Source: Sinonovacula constricta | Taxonomy: Eukaryota; Mollusca; Bivalvia; Cardiida; Solecurtidae | NCBI GenBank assembly: GCA_007844125.1 | Contig: CM017559.1 | Coordinates: 69,456,546 to 69,520,545 of the forward strand | Direction: 5' to 3' | Length of the DNA: 64,000 nt | Shown here: positions 47,043 to 61,019 of the stretch, piece by piece | Numbering within the stretch: position 1 is the first letter of the stretch | Layout: every line of letters starts with the position of its first letter | Position numbers and translations under genes: made by a program | The notes under the pieces: model-generated | What the model saw: only the letters and a program-made list of their open reading frames with translations | Told to the model about the DNA's origin: nothing | Databases searched by the model: none

Positions 47043-47560
47043 TTAAAGGTTTGCACGAGTTTGTACTAAAGTAGAAGATTTGCTGGAAACCAGTTTTTCA
47101 CTTCACAATCGTTACAGCTAGAATTTAGATTTTACAAATTAATTAAGGCGTCTTTTTCTAATTATTGTATTGCTTCAAAATATACTAGCAGTGTGAAAAC
47201 ACGTATGCAGCAAGGTATATTATTATCATCCAGCATTTTATGGAATTTTTTTTATAAGATACACAAAATCATGGCTCTCAACAACTTTACTGACATCTTT
47301 ACAAAACTTAAACGTAAATGTATTGCTGATGGATACAACCCGGGAACCATTCGTTGTATTGCATTTCTTGCAATTGAGCTTTTTCAGTCAAGAATTAACA
47401 TAGCTTTTACATTACAGGATGCCGGACAGGTCGGTGAAACTATATAAATACGGTGACTAAAAGCCATAAGTTGGACAGTCATTGTTGGAATTTTGTCTCT
47501 TCTTTTCTCCAATTGTGCCCTTTGTAGGTGATACAAGATAGACGGTCTCCCATACCCTTT
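47043..47560 (+). pseudogene. Decayed reverse-transcriptase C-terminus and 3' end of a retroelement
   Basis: Starts [14 protein letters not shown], homologous at the DNA level to the minus-strand element at 41.1-41.2 kb. After stops it continues in a frame with KLKRKCIADGYNPGTIRCIA, which matches my memory of the C-terminal end of the same family (GYDP..LR.TA). A 3' untranslated part shared with 3.1 kb follows. Same family as 41095-41613, opposite orientation; inactive. Confidence 0.55.
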
Positions 47561-47664
47561 ACTCGAGATTGCACAGTAGGTATAACTAAGGGATTATGTT
47601 TGCCTTTATTACATAATCTACTTATGACGGCATTGCGGATAAATCCTCGGCTTTTATAACAATA

Positions 47665-48015
47665 AGAATATATGACAAAGTCCTATGAGCATTGCAACAT
47701 ATACCAACTCCAAAAAGGCACAGAACAAAGGTATTTCACATGCAAGCCAAGCGAAAAGTAAGAACAAATTTGTTATGAGTCATTTAACGAAAAGAGCAAA
47801 CCCGACAGTTACCGCGTTGGAACGGTCAGTCGGCAATATGGACCGACTGGGGTACTTAAACCGGTTTTACAGAGCTTTAACCTCGCACTTCCTGACGAGT
47901 TTCTCACATGCAAGCAATGAAAAGAAAAACAATCTATTTGAATGCAAAATATCCAAGCGCTGATATTATCTGTAAGTTATGACGAAAGTAGTGACGTCAT
48001 GGAAAAATAATGTCC
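47665..48015 (-). repeat. Dispersed repeat family A copy (tail type 1, near complete)
   Basis: Minus strand starts 'tgtggacattatttttccatgacgtcactactttcgtcat' and ends 'tttggagttggtatatgttgcaatgctcataggactttgtcata'. Contains the CAGTCGG/CCGACTG hairpin. A 92-codon plus-strand frame here is a by-product. Confidence 0.75.
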
Positions 48016-48414
48016 ACACAGTGTCTAGAACAGAAGACGTTTGCATGGCATGGTCTATTATTATCTCTTCACAATACTTCATTTTGTTTTGGTAGTTGGG
48101 GTCTAAAATTCGGTGGATTTCGTTGACACATTTTAATTTTTACATATGACGTCACTGCATTTGATCGACGTTATTAATTTCGTCTTGTTATTTTTATATG
48201 TAACTACTCTCTTGTTTGGAACTTTTAGGCAACTGAGGTTTCTATCGTCTGTACAAACTGTACATATGCCGATTGTTTCTAATAATAAAATATTTTGTTT
48301 GTATATATTATTTTTATCAGTTTTAATTCCCGATGCAGATGCTTGCTGTTAGTTGTCTTACTTTAATGGGGTATTTTTATTTACACTGTGTATTTGTGAG
48401 AAAAACATTAGGTA

Positions 48415-48640
48415 AGTGAAAGGTTGGAGCGCTCAACAAGCCAGGTTTGAGTACCCATGTCGGTGCTTTTGCCGACTGACCGTTTCTAGGCGGTAGCTGT
48501 TGATTATCTTTTTTTGCGTGTAATGTCTCATCTTTGTTGTATTTTCAATTTTACATTTCCTCTGTTTGCATTGGCATAGAGGTAGTTCAGGTGTTAATAT
48601 CTGTGTTATTTTTAAAACCATTTCTTATTTTGAGATTTTT
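48415..48640 (+). repeat. Dispersed repeat family A copy (tail type 2)
   Basis: 'ggttggagcgctcaacaagccaggtttgagtaccca', the hairpin and core 'gccgactgaccg..tctaggcggtagctgtt', 'gtgtaatgtctcat', 'gcatagaggtag'. Confidence 0.7.
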
Positions 48641-49133
48641 TTTATTATTTATCATTTGATATTGATCCATAAATCTATCTAGAAAAAGAAAGAAATTGTT
48701 AAGAGTATATAGTGATGAGTCGTCTGTGGAAAAGATGACATAAATAGGTATTCCTCATTTTCGAAATAAAAGAAATATATCAGTTATCTCGCTTTTGAGT
48801 AGATATTTTATATACTTTATACATGTCTAATAAAATATTTTTAAATTTATTTTAAGTTGCTTATTTTTGATTATTTCATAATCACTTCAACACAGTCTTA
48901 TTTCAATTAATAAAATACAATTGTATTTGCAAGGCGCAGTCCAACGTGTTCTCATAAGTTCAAAAGTTATTTTCAATTCTGCAACTATATAGAGGCCAGA
49001 TAATAGTATTTATTAAAAAGATTAAGCCCCTTTATAAACTATAAGAAGGAATATGGAATATGCTACTTCGCCTTTTATTCCGTTGAACTCTTTTTTTAGT
49101 TATTCAGAACTATTTAACTGTTTTGAAAGCAAT

Positions 49134-49159
49134 TTTATATATATATATATATATATATT
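49134..49159. repeat. TA microsatellite
   Basis: (TA)n, about 24 bases. Confidence 0.9.
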
Positions 49160-51839
49160 GCCTTTATATACAACAATATAAAAATATATATTACCAAGAT
49201 ATCGTTAAGACTGGCGAAGAGGCATTTTGACTTTCTAGTTTAAATTTTTAAAAAGGTTTGCATAAGTCAGTGATCCCATTTTATCGGAAAGATGTCAATT
49301 CGCAGTGTCATATTCAGTTACATCACACAAAAATTACAATCACAGAATATCAAAGCTTCATTTGGCTTGAATTCTGCTTCCATACTTTCAGTTATATCAA
49401 AAATCAAACGACGCAACATGTGGGGTTGATTTATTTGCATCGAAATTTAAAACGCGTAAGAATGTTTGTTTTATTAGGTCAGATTATTGCATTTTGACGT
49501 TTGTCTATATCTTTATTCATTAGTACGGGAATTGGTGTAATTATTTTGTTTACATAATAATTATTAAGTCAACTATTTAAACTAAAATTGTTATAATTAT
49601 CATGGACATTTTAACCGTAAGCGCAAACATAATCATACAATAAAGTAAAAGTACTTACATATACAGAGTCTATAAATGTGTGCCAATTATTACGGAAATA
49701 ATATACCGTGTGATAAATGTCAGGTAAACACCGAACCGTTTCAATGGCGGTATGTTGAATAAAATGGCGTGTTTGATTCAAAATAAAATTAGTTAATCTA
49801 AGATTAACGAACCTTTCCAAATTATAATAATTGCAGTGGAAAATTATGTAAAGCAGCAGTGATTGGATTTAACTTTCATTTGAATTACAACGTTTACAAT
49901 TTAATAATACAACAATATAACACCAATTAACGATATCAATATGACAAAGTAATAACATTTCCGATAGTCCTAACAAAATTGTTAATAAGTAAACATGAAT
50001 TTTAACTTTTTGTTGAGAAAAAAGTACAATCAACAGGTAACATGTGATTTTTTTCATTTACTTTCAGCATTGTCCTATCTTAAAATGAAAGCATTATAAC
50101 TTGATACATTCACTGGAAGTATAAGAAATTAATAAAAGAAACTGAATTTGAATTTATTATCACAATGTTTTTTAAAGTCTGACTTTAAATTGATTTAAAA
50201 TTAAAAATCATATTTAAAGCACGAGAGACTAACGTGATAAGAAAAAAACTATTCCAAAGATACATACCGGTTAGTTGATACTGACGTTATCCATAGTTTT
50301 GTTTTTCATTTAATGCTCTAGCACATGTTTCATTTACAAGAAAACCTGAATAAAAACACGTTTTAATCAAATCCAAAAGAACAGAAGTCAGAACGAGTCA
50401 GTCCATAAGAGCACTGACAGAAATATCCACACTTATTACTGACTTTTGGCGAAAACAATGTATGATAGTTACTCACTCAACCATCGAGCTACGCTATAAC
50501 CTTAGCACACCCTTCAGTTAAGCCTGAAGAATGCTGACGGGACTGCTTATATCTATCTGGCAATCTGCATTTGAGTTCAGCGCCGATAAAGGATTGCTAG
50601 TGACTCGCCGGAGTTGGGAAACCTGAGAAGAGGGTCACTGAAGTAATGTTTTTGTTTACTCAATGCGATAAGTGTACGAGTATGATTATGAATGAAGGAT
50701 AGTCTCTGGTGGACATGTCTCTGTACAAAACACTGATGCATTATACTTTTGTAAGATAATGGTCCCTTACATATATATTTTAATGTATGTGAGCTTTGAC
50801 CCTTCTGTGTAAAAATATTGAACGGTATTTTATATTCTTTTAGTGATTGTTTGACTGATTGATTATTTAATTCATTCGTTCCTTTATGCATTCATAAACT
50901 AAACTCTACTCGCATAGGAGACGGTTGCAGTTGCAAATATTGTTTAAAATAAGTATATATTTAAAAGTTCAATAGGTCGAGTAACTTAATAGGCTTAACA
51001 ATCCATCATGGTTGACTGCATTTCTATAATTCCCCGTAATTTTAAGAATGCTTGTATGATGCTTGTACATCTTTCGCTTATGTTTTACAAACAGTAAGTT
51101 GATTGTATGTAATTATTGAACGAACATGCAGCTAATTTGTCACACAAATCTAACGTGTACAGGATTTTTTACCAGTTAAACTTATAAACTAAAGCGCGTT
51201 GTGTTTAGAGATAATCGCAATGATGCGGCAGTACAAAATACGAATGTGAGCCTGCTAGTAAGAATATTATTTAATTGTTTAAATATTGTAAAAGGTAAAA
51301 AATGTTGAGCATCTTGCAAGTAACATCAGGCAGCTTTAGTTGATTTTAAACCTAAATCACAAAGAAGCCAATGCTTGATAACTATGTCAAATGTCCTTTT
51401 TCACAGCATGCACTATTCGAAGACATTACGTTTACTTAATTAAGCGGCCATTAACTTACTGCGAATGGAATCACAATGTTTGTCCCCGCTGTGTTTATGG
51501 ACATATTATCTACATGTATCAGTAAGCTTGTCGTCAAGTTAAATTAACGACATTATCAACAGTTGTCGATTTGTTTTCCTTTTTTATATATTTATAAGAA
51601 TCAGCAAGTATTCGTAAGATCGGATCAGTAGTTTTGAAGTTTTGGTATGTATTGACCCGGGTATAAGTCGGCATATTAAAACATCTTCTCCATTTCTTCC
51701 GATACGAAAAATATTACATTCGTAGTGTTTTCAAAACAATAAGGCCACATCCAAATGTCAATTTAAAAACTGTCACATGTTCCAAAATTGGAAGTACCAC
51801 TAGACCAAAGGGCGAACATAATATTAAACAGTGACAAAA

Positions 51840-51960
51840 ACTAAAACGAGACATTACACGCATAAAAAACTTTTTTGCCTTAGAACTGCCAGTCGGCGAA
51901 TGGACCGGCTACGGTGCCTAACACTGATGTGGGGAGCTCCAACCTAGCACTTCTTGAAGG
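51840..51960 (-). repeat. Dispersed repeat family A copy (tail type 2)
   Basis: Minus strand of 'acgagacattacacgca', 'actgccagtcggcgaatggaccggct', 'ggggagctccaacctagcacttc'. Confidence 0.65.
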
Positions 51961-52634
51961 TTTCTCGCAAAGACAACTGTGCAATCAATGTGATACAATT
52001 TGTAGCTAGCGTCGGATCAGGAGAAAATAACAAAGAATAATATTTGCAAATCTACATGGCATTTAATGCACATTTTTTATTATTTATATAGTATGTACAC
52101 GGATATATATTCAAATAAACAATTTTCTGATAGATATGTTTCAAAAAACCTTTTGAAGGTATGACGCATAATTTAATAAAAAAATGACTAATTAATGACT
52201 CAGTATGATCCAAAAGTAGTGACGTCATATAACACATTAAGTTAGACTTTTCAAACAGGAAGGGAATAATCAACTTTTTTGTATAGTGACGATAAAAATT
52301 AAGTATTGAGAAGCGATTATAGGTAAGGCGATTATAAAATAATGTCTGCCTGCAAATGGCATAAAAAGAGAACCAATATGCCAAAGTGATATCTCCTGGT
52401 AATATCACGCAAAACTCAAAGGAGGCTGACAATGTTGTCTCTATACACGACACGACTAGGGGAATTAAGAGACCAGATGTTATTTTTTTTAAATCACTGT
52501 ACCATATAGTCCCGTTATAAATTTCTCGGGTTGTGACAACCAACAATAAATTGTTTGATAAAATGTGTAAAGAGGTCAAATATATATAAAACCTCTTGAT
52601 ATTACATTGATCATTTAATTAAAATGTAAAGCGG

Positions 52635-52760
52635 CTTATTTTCAGTTAGTTATTGTTCTTACTTTTCGCTTTGCTTGCATGTGAAATACCTTTGTTCTAT
52701 GCCTTTTCGGAGTTTGGTATATGTTGCAATGCTTATAGGACTTTGTCATATATTCTTTTT
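52635..52760 (+). repeat. Dispersed repeat family A tail fragment (type 1)
   Basis: 'gttcttacttttcgctttgcttgcatgtgaaatacctttgttctatgccttttcgga' to 'ggactttgtcatatattctt', about 93% like the end of the copy at 53 kb. Confidence 0.75.
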
Positions 52761-52919
52761 TATGATCACAACAATGTTACTTGTGCAGTGTGGCGGTCGT
52801 AAAAAATCTCAACGTGCATGTAATCTATGTTGTCATTTAATTCATCCTATAAGCATTGTTACGTGTATTTCCTTTGATGGACATTGAACTTTGGTTCTTT
52901 AATTCTATCTTCACATGAA

Positions 52920-53335
52920 CAGGATGTTACAACCATTTTTTCGTCTCTGGTCATGTTTGTTCATGATTCAGAAAGTTAATTTTATTTATAGTCAACCATT
53001 TTTGTGTAGTTTTTTTTTAAATCGAAATAATACCATATTCTTTTCTAAACATTATGTGGAGAGTATTTTTCAATGACGTCACTACTTTCGTCATAACGTA
53101 TAGAAAATATCAGCGCATGGACATTTTGTACTTAAACAGATCGTTTTTTGTCTGTCCATATTGCCGACTGACCGTTCCAAGGCGGTAACTGTCGGGTTTG
53201 CTCTTTTCGTTAAATGACTCATCACAAATTTGTTCTTACTTTTCGCTTGGCTTGCATGTTAAATACTTTTGTTCTATGCCTTTTCGAAGTTTGGTATATG
53301 TTGCAGTGCTCATTGGACTTTGTCATATATTCTTA
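52920..53335 (+). repeat. Dispersed repeat family A copy (tail type 1)
   Basis: Runs from 'cgtctctggtcatg' to 'tcatatattcttatt'. Has 'tatgtggagag', 'caatgacgtcactactttcgtcat', 'ccgactgaccgttccaaggcggtaactgtcgggtttgctctt'. It lies 170 bases after another family tail. Confidence 0.75.
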
Positions 53336-54754
53336 TTCATACTCCTATTGGCGCCTGAGTATAAAAGTTCGCCAACTTGTTACTAAACGTGATAGACAGT
53401 ACATGACATACATTGCAGACTACGGTATCGGATACATTCGTTTGTATTATCAACACCCTACATTTATTTAACTATCTCACTGTATTGGTTTGACATAACA
53501 TATGTATGATTGCAATCTTATTGATTCTTATTACTTAGACTCTATACATGATGAGAAACCAGTGATGAATTTATATCAAAACTACGTGCAATTGCTGACA
53601 TTCCTTCTTGTTACGACCCTTTTGTGATACGTTAAGTAGTCTTCATCAATGATATCGTTTATCTGGGCATGTTATTAGCAGACATAAGACTATGGCTTCT
53701 GGAATCCGCATTCTATATGGACAATAGACGCACAATAGACACACAATAGACGCTTAAATAAAAAAAGTTGTCATTCACGTCCACCGGTATTTCTCGTCCG
53801 AACTACGCTGCAGCGATAGCTTTTTTTGACCTTAAAAAACTCGTGACCACCTACTTATGACATCACATTGTCTAGTCATCCGGGTAATCCGTTCTGACGT
53901 TGATATCTATTTTAAGCAGAGACCACTATCAAGCTGATATATTTTACATAATAAATAGGACATCTGCTGTTTCCTCATATAATATCCAGCATTTTTGTCT
54001 TTTCAGACAATTTGCAGTGGCAAGTAACGACAGCTATGCCGTACAATGCTGTAGAATGGGTGCTTTCTCGTCATTTTGTATTTACGTTTGTATGCAAACG
54101 AAGGAAATCATAAAGCATTGATTTAGTTCCAGATATGTGCTGTAGTTAATATGTATGCTAAACACTTAAACTTTTCATATGGCAATGTTTGGGTCAGAAA
54201 ATATCCGTTGAATAATTTGTCGCCATTGTCAAGTTATTTATTTTGTATTCAGGAAGCTAAAGATGTCTTCTTCTGTAACCTATTTCCTTATTCAGTATTT
54301 CGGTAGTGCATAATGATCACAATAGCTTTGAGTTTTACAGTCCATACGAAAGCTGTATTTACGATAGAAAACAACATTGTTCTTGTGCTATGGCAAAGAT
54401 ATTTAAGTCTTTGGTCTTCAGGGAACTGAAATAATAAAGAATAATTGAGAATGCACATGTACCTATCACAGACATAAAGTTACTTTGATTCTTTATCGAC
54501 TGGGCCCCTACGGATTGATACATGCTTGGTTTATGTCGTTTTATTTTACATTGCGACTGTTACATTTTTAACATTGTTAACATTCTAATTTCAACGTAAT
54601 ATATTTATTAGTATGGGCATCAAACGGTTAAAGTAAATTCAGGTCCAATGGAGATTGGGGGTCAATCACTTCTTTTGCCAGTCTTTTGTATCGTAAAGTT
54701 CTTGTCTTAAGTTAAATTTGTACCATTTACATCGTTTTCGTCATATAATGATTT

Positions 54755-54900
54755 AACACGTTGTAACTGTTCGGTTCGCTCTATTTTCACAATGTCTCTT
54801 CATCGTTTTACATTTTACTGGTATACGAATATATCAGTCCTGTGCCGTTTCAAAATTCAATATATATTGCAATCCTCATAGGACTTTGTTTTCCTTTTTA
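54755..54900 (+). repeat. Dispersed repeat family A copy, diverged
   Basis: 'gtaactgttcggttcgctctatttt', 'atgtctcttcatcg', 'cagtcctgtgccgtttcaaaattc', 'gcaatcctcataggactttgt'. Confidence 0.6.
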
Positions 54901-57319
54901 CGACATCGTATACAGTTTAACAGAAGTACATTTAAATTCGTTAAATATTATTCACACCATTATGTAGTGGTTTACGACCCAAAGTGGTAAAAACATGACC
55001 ACATTTTCATATAGTGACCCTGATAGCCAAAAACAAGACAAGTTGCGTACATATACATAGAAGTCACATATTATCTTTTACTTGCATTGATCACAAAATG
55101 TGTATGGAACTATGGGTAATTTAAGTTTTGTCCCATATGTTATAATAGTTTATCGTGAAAGCGATTGTGGATGGGTTAATTGTGTAAGCGACCCCTGCAT
55201 GCGGAGTCACCATATACATTTATCACGACCTTGTTTATTACAATGCTCAGGACAACAATATGACATACAAGTAATACATACCAAGCTTAAAGTAACGATT
55301 CGTACATTAAACAAAATTGGTGACTAAGAAAAGACAGGTGTTTTAAAAGGATAAATAAAGATAGCTTATTTTTTTTGTTTATATGAACTTTTACTGTAAG
55401 AGTTGTGTAAGCATACCACAACAACATAAATTCCTATTTTTGCTAATACAAAAGTTGATTGTTGATCAATGTACATACACTCCTTTAACAAAAGAACAAA
55501 AAAGACCATTAAAATTATGTAGTTTAAACGTTCTGGATTGAAGATGCAATTCATACAAAATGTTAATTGATGGTCTCCAAAGCCAGCCTATGTATCATTG
55601 AATTTAATGTCCAACATAATTATTATTAAGAACAAAGGAAAAATTTCCCTATTTAAACTTGAGATTATAACTGTTGCATTCTCTCTTCTTAGCAGAAGTA
55701 TAAATTTAAAATTGCTTTCTCTTTTGATTCTAAATAAAGTTAATAATAAATGGCTCAACTTCCGCAAAGAAAAAAACACAAATCTATTCTATGACAAAAT
55801 AGGGATATACAAGTAATAAATCTCTGATGTAAATTCTAAAATGTCTATAGTCGATATAAATATTTTAAATCAACAACAACAGCAAATAAATCATGAAGCC
55901 ATCTAAAAAAATAAAAATATGTATACAACCTTTTTTTGTGAAAACTACTTTGATAATTTTCGAAATGGCGGAAAGGGTAAAGACATGTATATAAAACAAT
56001 AATTTCAATTAAATGTTATACGAGATTTCCTTCAGACTGCCATCAATCTCGGCGCGATTCAAATAAAGTAGAAAGGGTGATTTAGTGAAACTGTATTTGT
56101 CGTGAAACTTTTTTGTCCCTTTTTAAAAGATCCGGAAGATAAAAAAGAAAAATAGGTTAATGATTGACTTAACATGCCCATGTTGTCAGTTGTGAGGTAA
56201 AATAATGGTAGTTCTTTTTGAAAACAGGTGTGTCGTATTTAAAACATAAAACGTAAACGTAGGAATATGAAAAATACATGATATTGCACTTAAGCAGCAT
56301 TTTACATGTTTTTAAAAATATAAAAAATCAAGCAAGACAAATATGTAAATGTATGCATTAAACTTAGTACAGGCTTGTTATTTTACATACCGAAAATATA
56401 GAATAAACCAAGCAAGCAAACACAAGACAAATAAGCATAAATATATAAACTTACTACTGCTCGTTATTTCACATACTGGTACCTCGTTTAGAGCAAGTCG
56501 TTTAAAAGACTTCTTGTATTATGAAGAAACAAGATTTAAATCCCACAGAAACGAACAACACAGCAATATGTAAACAAATGTCAAGCCGTTTGCATAATAA
56601 GCTTTGTCTTATTTCTTATTTATATAATCCCCGACGTAACCGAACTTCAATTCTGGTTTCATTTGTTAAACCTCATCACGATCTTAGTACTACGTTTAGG
56701 TTCACGTGAAAAACTTTACTGCCGGGATCATTTTGTCTTTCTAGTGGTGTGCATTTGACGTCATTGTCAATTAAAAATCGCCTGTAGCTTGTCGAAACAA
56801 AGAGAATTGAGACTGGTGTCGCATTGCTGTGTTTGATGTGTGTAATCAATGTAATGGTGCATGATTATACCATCCCATAGTATCGCATAAGCACTATAGT
56901 ACTATAATATTAATTACTATGATAGTAAATTTAAAACAATGCGAACATTTACTAAAATGTCATTGACAAAAAAAATAATATTTATCCACGTTCAATCTGT
57001 TTACCGTCCATCAATATACTCTTTAAGACAATATATTTTAAAACGTTTAGTTACGGCGCTGAATTGATTATGTGTTTTTTTTAAAGGTCTCACGATTTAT
57101 ACATATAATATGCGGATGCAAAGCTTCATGTATGTGCAAAAACACAATCTTGCTCCAATTTATGAAGACTCTTCAACAAAAACCAATATACAGTATTTTT
57201 GAAATACTATCATAAGTTTTTCTTATACCAAACGTGTTTTATCAGTGGTTCTTAATAGGAAGTTACAAACAAAAATCAATATTTAGTAAATATTTCCACA
57301 TTTACCGTACATTACATTA

Positions 57320-57465
57320 TTCAAGAAACTGATCAACATTAAAAGCATCAAGATTGAAAGGCAATATTTTCATACACATTATCCAAGAAATGGTTAAACA
57401 TTAATGGCATTTAGTCTTTAAAGAAATCGCCATATACAGAAATCGTTTAACACTAAAAGCATTTA
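57320..57465. repeat. Degenerate tandem repeat, three units
   Basis: 'aagaaa.tg.t.aacatta..agcatt' recurs near 57322, 57385 and 57437, diverged. Confidence 0.5.
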
Positions 57466-57687
57466 CATTTCTTCTCAATGGATCGGCTTTAAACTTGGAG
57501 TAAACAAATTTAAATGCACTTGTCCTTTAATGCCGAATCAATGCTTCATCTTTAAATGTTTTATGTTTGATTTTTGTTGAGTATTCACGTAAAGAGGTGA
57601 AGCTGTGAAAATCAATGGTGATGAAAAACAAATAAGCTGATTTAACAAGAAAAACGTGGTAGCCCTACATGACACATGTTAATTTTG

Positions 57688-57850
57688 CAAGCGTTCACTC
57701 TGCAGACATACAATCCATGGCACATCTGCATTTTTAGGCGTTCAACTTGCAGACACACAATTCATCACACAGTTGAATGTTTCAATCGTTCAATCTGCAA
57801 ACCCACAATTAAACAGTTAAATTTTCAAGCGTTTAATTTTGAGACACGGT
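57688..57850. repeat. Degenerate 48-bp tandem repeat, 3.3 units
   Basis: 'caagcgttcactctgcagacatacaat' recurs at steps of 47, 48 and 43 bases (near 57691, 57738, 57786 and 57829). Confidence 0.7.
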
Positions 57851-59324
57851 TTACTGCTCTGCTGTTGGTTTCATTGAAACATAAAATATTTAGATAAACA
57901 GGAACGCATTGATGCGAATCATCAAAGTTCGTCCTCAAGCTTCTGCTTAACAGTGACCGTTACATTTGTCTTAATCGTCCAAACAATGTAAGTAAGCCAG
58001 ACCTTCGAAAGAAAAGTACTGTAAAGAAGAGCGAAGTGAACTAAACAACGGAAATACATAAGTGCGTAGCGTAACAAGATAATCATGACTTTAAAGAGGT
58101 TTACAATCCATCTCCTACGTATAAAACGATACAACAAGACATATAATAAAATAAACTGATAACACATGTTTTATTTCCATAAAATATACGTCAAACAGTT
58201 GTTGATTAGTGTACGACTTGAAATGACAAAAAAAGGGTTAGAACTACATCAGAGCATAATTGTATATAGTGTTCTTAGTGTTTTTAGTACATCGTCATAA
58301 AATGCACTTTAAACAACTCCAACATACACATATGATACTTAAACAATTTATAGTCACAGATGAGGAGGTGGCTACATTTTAAACTAAACAAGAACAAAAT
58401 ATGTTCTGATATTTATCAAACATTAATAATGACGAAATTTCAACGCATATAAGGATCGCACGTTAGTTGGAATTTGTAATGAACAAGTACGTATAGACTG
58501 AGCGCACATGTGCAGCGAAACCAATACCTCGCTATATTTTGCAATACCTACATTTTGTACAACAATGAGCATACTTCAATGAACAGTGGTATAATTAATC
58601 AAGCAACTATTGTGTCATACATGATTTGCTTGGCGAATTTCGAATGCCAAAATGGAATGCGTATATTATTTAATGTTATCAAATATTCCATAGCAATCCT
58701 CTTCAATAAGCAGAATCTTTACACTTGTAAAATACAAAATTAATAAAGCAACAATTAAATACACAAACTAATTGCTTTAATCGGTGAAATAAAACGCGTA
58801 TGTTAAGGCGTTAATTTAGTTGATTGTTTTTGTAGTCGTACTGTATACATGTTTGATTGAACTATATTCGATGTCATTGTGTTCGCTTCAACATGAACAT
58901 ACCATAGTTTGAGAACAAAGAAACGAAGAACATTTTCTTTAATCGTCAATACAGGTTTCAATTGATTCGACCTCTTTGTGAAATTTGAGACTGAGGCATG
59001 TGTGACGTTCGTGATTTATTATACATGCTGTTTTAGTTCAGCAAACTTACTGTGTGAAATAGTAAACAATCTATATCGGACCCAGCGTACTAGATTACAC
59101 CACAGGTCATTCGGAAACAAAACGATAGACACACAATAAACCGTTCGATATGGTACGGAATGTCGAGCTTGATTATGACCTTTGGGTTTACATGTATTGA
59201 TATAAATATAGCTATATTTATAACCAACCAATACAAACCACAGTCACACAATGACTAAGAACGTCAGGTGTTGACTGCTACTTCATTTTGCTGATTTGCT
59301 ATGTGTTTCGGTGCAAGTTTAACA

Positions 59325-59420
59325 AAACGTAATACCGACGTTTGTCTGGGGTCTTCTTCCACTAAACAGCTGGACTATAATGATCATAATTGGTCGCTGC
59401 AATGTATTTCAAGATAAAAT
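59325..59420 (+). repeat. SINE-like repeat family B tail
   Basis: 'cgtttgtctggggtcttcttccactaaacagctggactataatgatcataattggtcgctgcaatgtattt', the clearest copy of the family B tail. Confidence 0.65.
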
Positions 59421-60056
59421 AAAATAGACTAAACTCCATTGTTCTAATTAAACTATGTTCGCGTGACAAACCATATTTTATAATCAATATTTTGATCATT
59501 GTAACATACGATCATATATCAGTGTTGTTGTTTTTTGTCCAAACATATTATGTTTTATCATTATAATTCTATATCAAAGACTTTATTGCATAAACAAATA
59601 ATGACAAAGCCCTCCTGTTTCCTACGATTAAGTTTCATTCGTACGAAGGTAGCTAGAAGTGTGTCATACAAACAATATACATGGCATAGTACATGTACCT
59701 GATTATATTGAGGAACGGATCGAAACAATGAGAGTAATAAAAAGCTTGCTATATTAAAATGTCCAAAACAATTTTAGACAGTTAAAGGCAATAAATATGT
59801 ATAGTTGATCTGCATAATCATCAAAATGCCGATTGTAACCTTTGGTGAACTTATAATTGAAATATAGAGTTCAATGTTTAGGTAGGGTTCAGTTATTATT
59901 GCCGGGATGAACAAATATCAAGGAACACACTTCACTGTTCACAATATGTATTCTTTACACAAACTTCAGTTTTTGTATAGAAGGCTGATAATTAGCTACA
60001 TCCGTTATAATAAACATCCATTCCAATTAACGATCTGAAAAATTGATATATAACAA

Positions 60057-60096
60057 ATGGTCAGAGTACAATACCAATGGTCAGAGTACTATTACA
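60057..60096. repeat. 20-bp tandem duplication
   Basis: 'aatggtcagagtac' repeated after a 20-base step. Confidence 0.8.
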
Positions 60097-60967
60097 TATA
60101 CAATTATTGTACCTAAACAATAGGACATGTAATCATATTATAAACTATACAACGAAACATACAATTTATAACATTCAAAGATCTTTACAGGAGCAAAGCA
60201 TATCAAAATCCAATAAGGTAAAAGAGAACCAAACAACCTGACTAAAATGTTAACGTCTTCAGCCAGGCAATATCTCCTAACGTCTGCTAGAACCCACGAG
60301 ATTTTTCCCTTCCGCCAGGGTCATGACCTCGAGTACGACACATGACCGCTTACTAAGCGAATCAGAATGAAACCCATGTGATACATTGAGCATTTTATCT
60401 AAAAATAAATTCTTTCTAGGAAAAGCTCAGCGAAACGTAAACACTAATCACCTACTCAAGCACATAGAAATTTACTATTTAATTATTGAGACTATGCTAT
60501 AATCTATATAAAGTACATATAGTCACACGATAATATTAAATCTTTAGGCCTCCCATAATATTTTTACAAATTTATTTTTTGCTCAATAATGATATTAAAA
60601 TGAAAAATGTCACTTACACTGTCAAATCAGAAAGTATAAAAACACACGCTATGCTGTGGTTATCAAGCGTTAGTTGACAAGAAAGGTAGTCTGTATGATA
60701 TACACTGAACCAACTATGGTTGTCTAGTTCAAATTTTAAGACGAAATATTGAAGTATGAGTATAATATATCCTAGAAAGACACACAGTTGCATAATATAA
60801 TGCATTTGATCATATGTTATGTTTCAACTTATGTGATATTTGTTTTCTTTTATTGAATACTTGTTTATTTATAGATTTCTTAAACATTTCAGGACATCTG
60901 AGAAACAATGACGATATAGCACGGTGTAATGTAATATCGTTGTAAATCAAATAATGTCTCTACCTCC

Positions 60968-61019
60968 TTGTCACGGCATACTAAGACCCGGGATTGTCAC
61001 GGCATACTAAGACCCGGGA
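60968..61019. repeat. 26-bp exact tandem duplication
   Basis: The unit TTGTCACGGCATACTAAGAC plus CCGGGA occurs twice without change. Confidence 0.95.

Noticed and set aside
47685..47963. 92-codon plus-strand open frame with [19 protein letters not shown] text, similar to a minus-strand frame at 38108-38299
   Set aside because: Both lie in copies of dispersed repeat family A in opposite orientation; the peptide similarity comes from the repeat, not from a gene family.
50577..50891. 104-codon minus-strand frame and a nearby A-box-like motif (TAGCTCGATGG near 50490)
   Set aside because: No B box at tRNA distance and no recognisable protein domain.
52052..52579. 175-codon minus-strand open frame, longest non-repeat one
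   Set aside because: AT-rich, Leu/Ile/Tyr/Phe-rich composition as expected from random AT-rich DNA, no domain, and no splice or promoter context. A search against mollusc proteins would decide.
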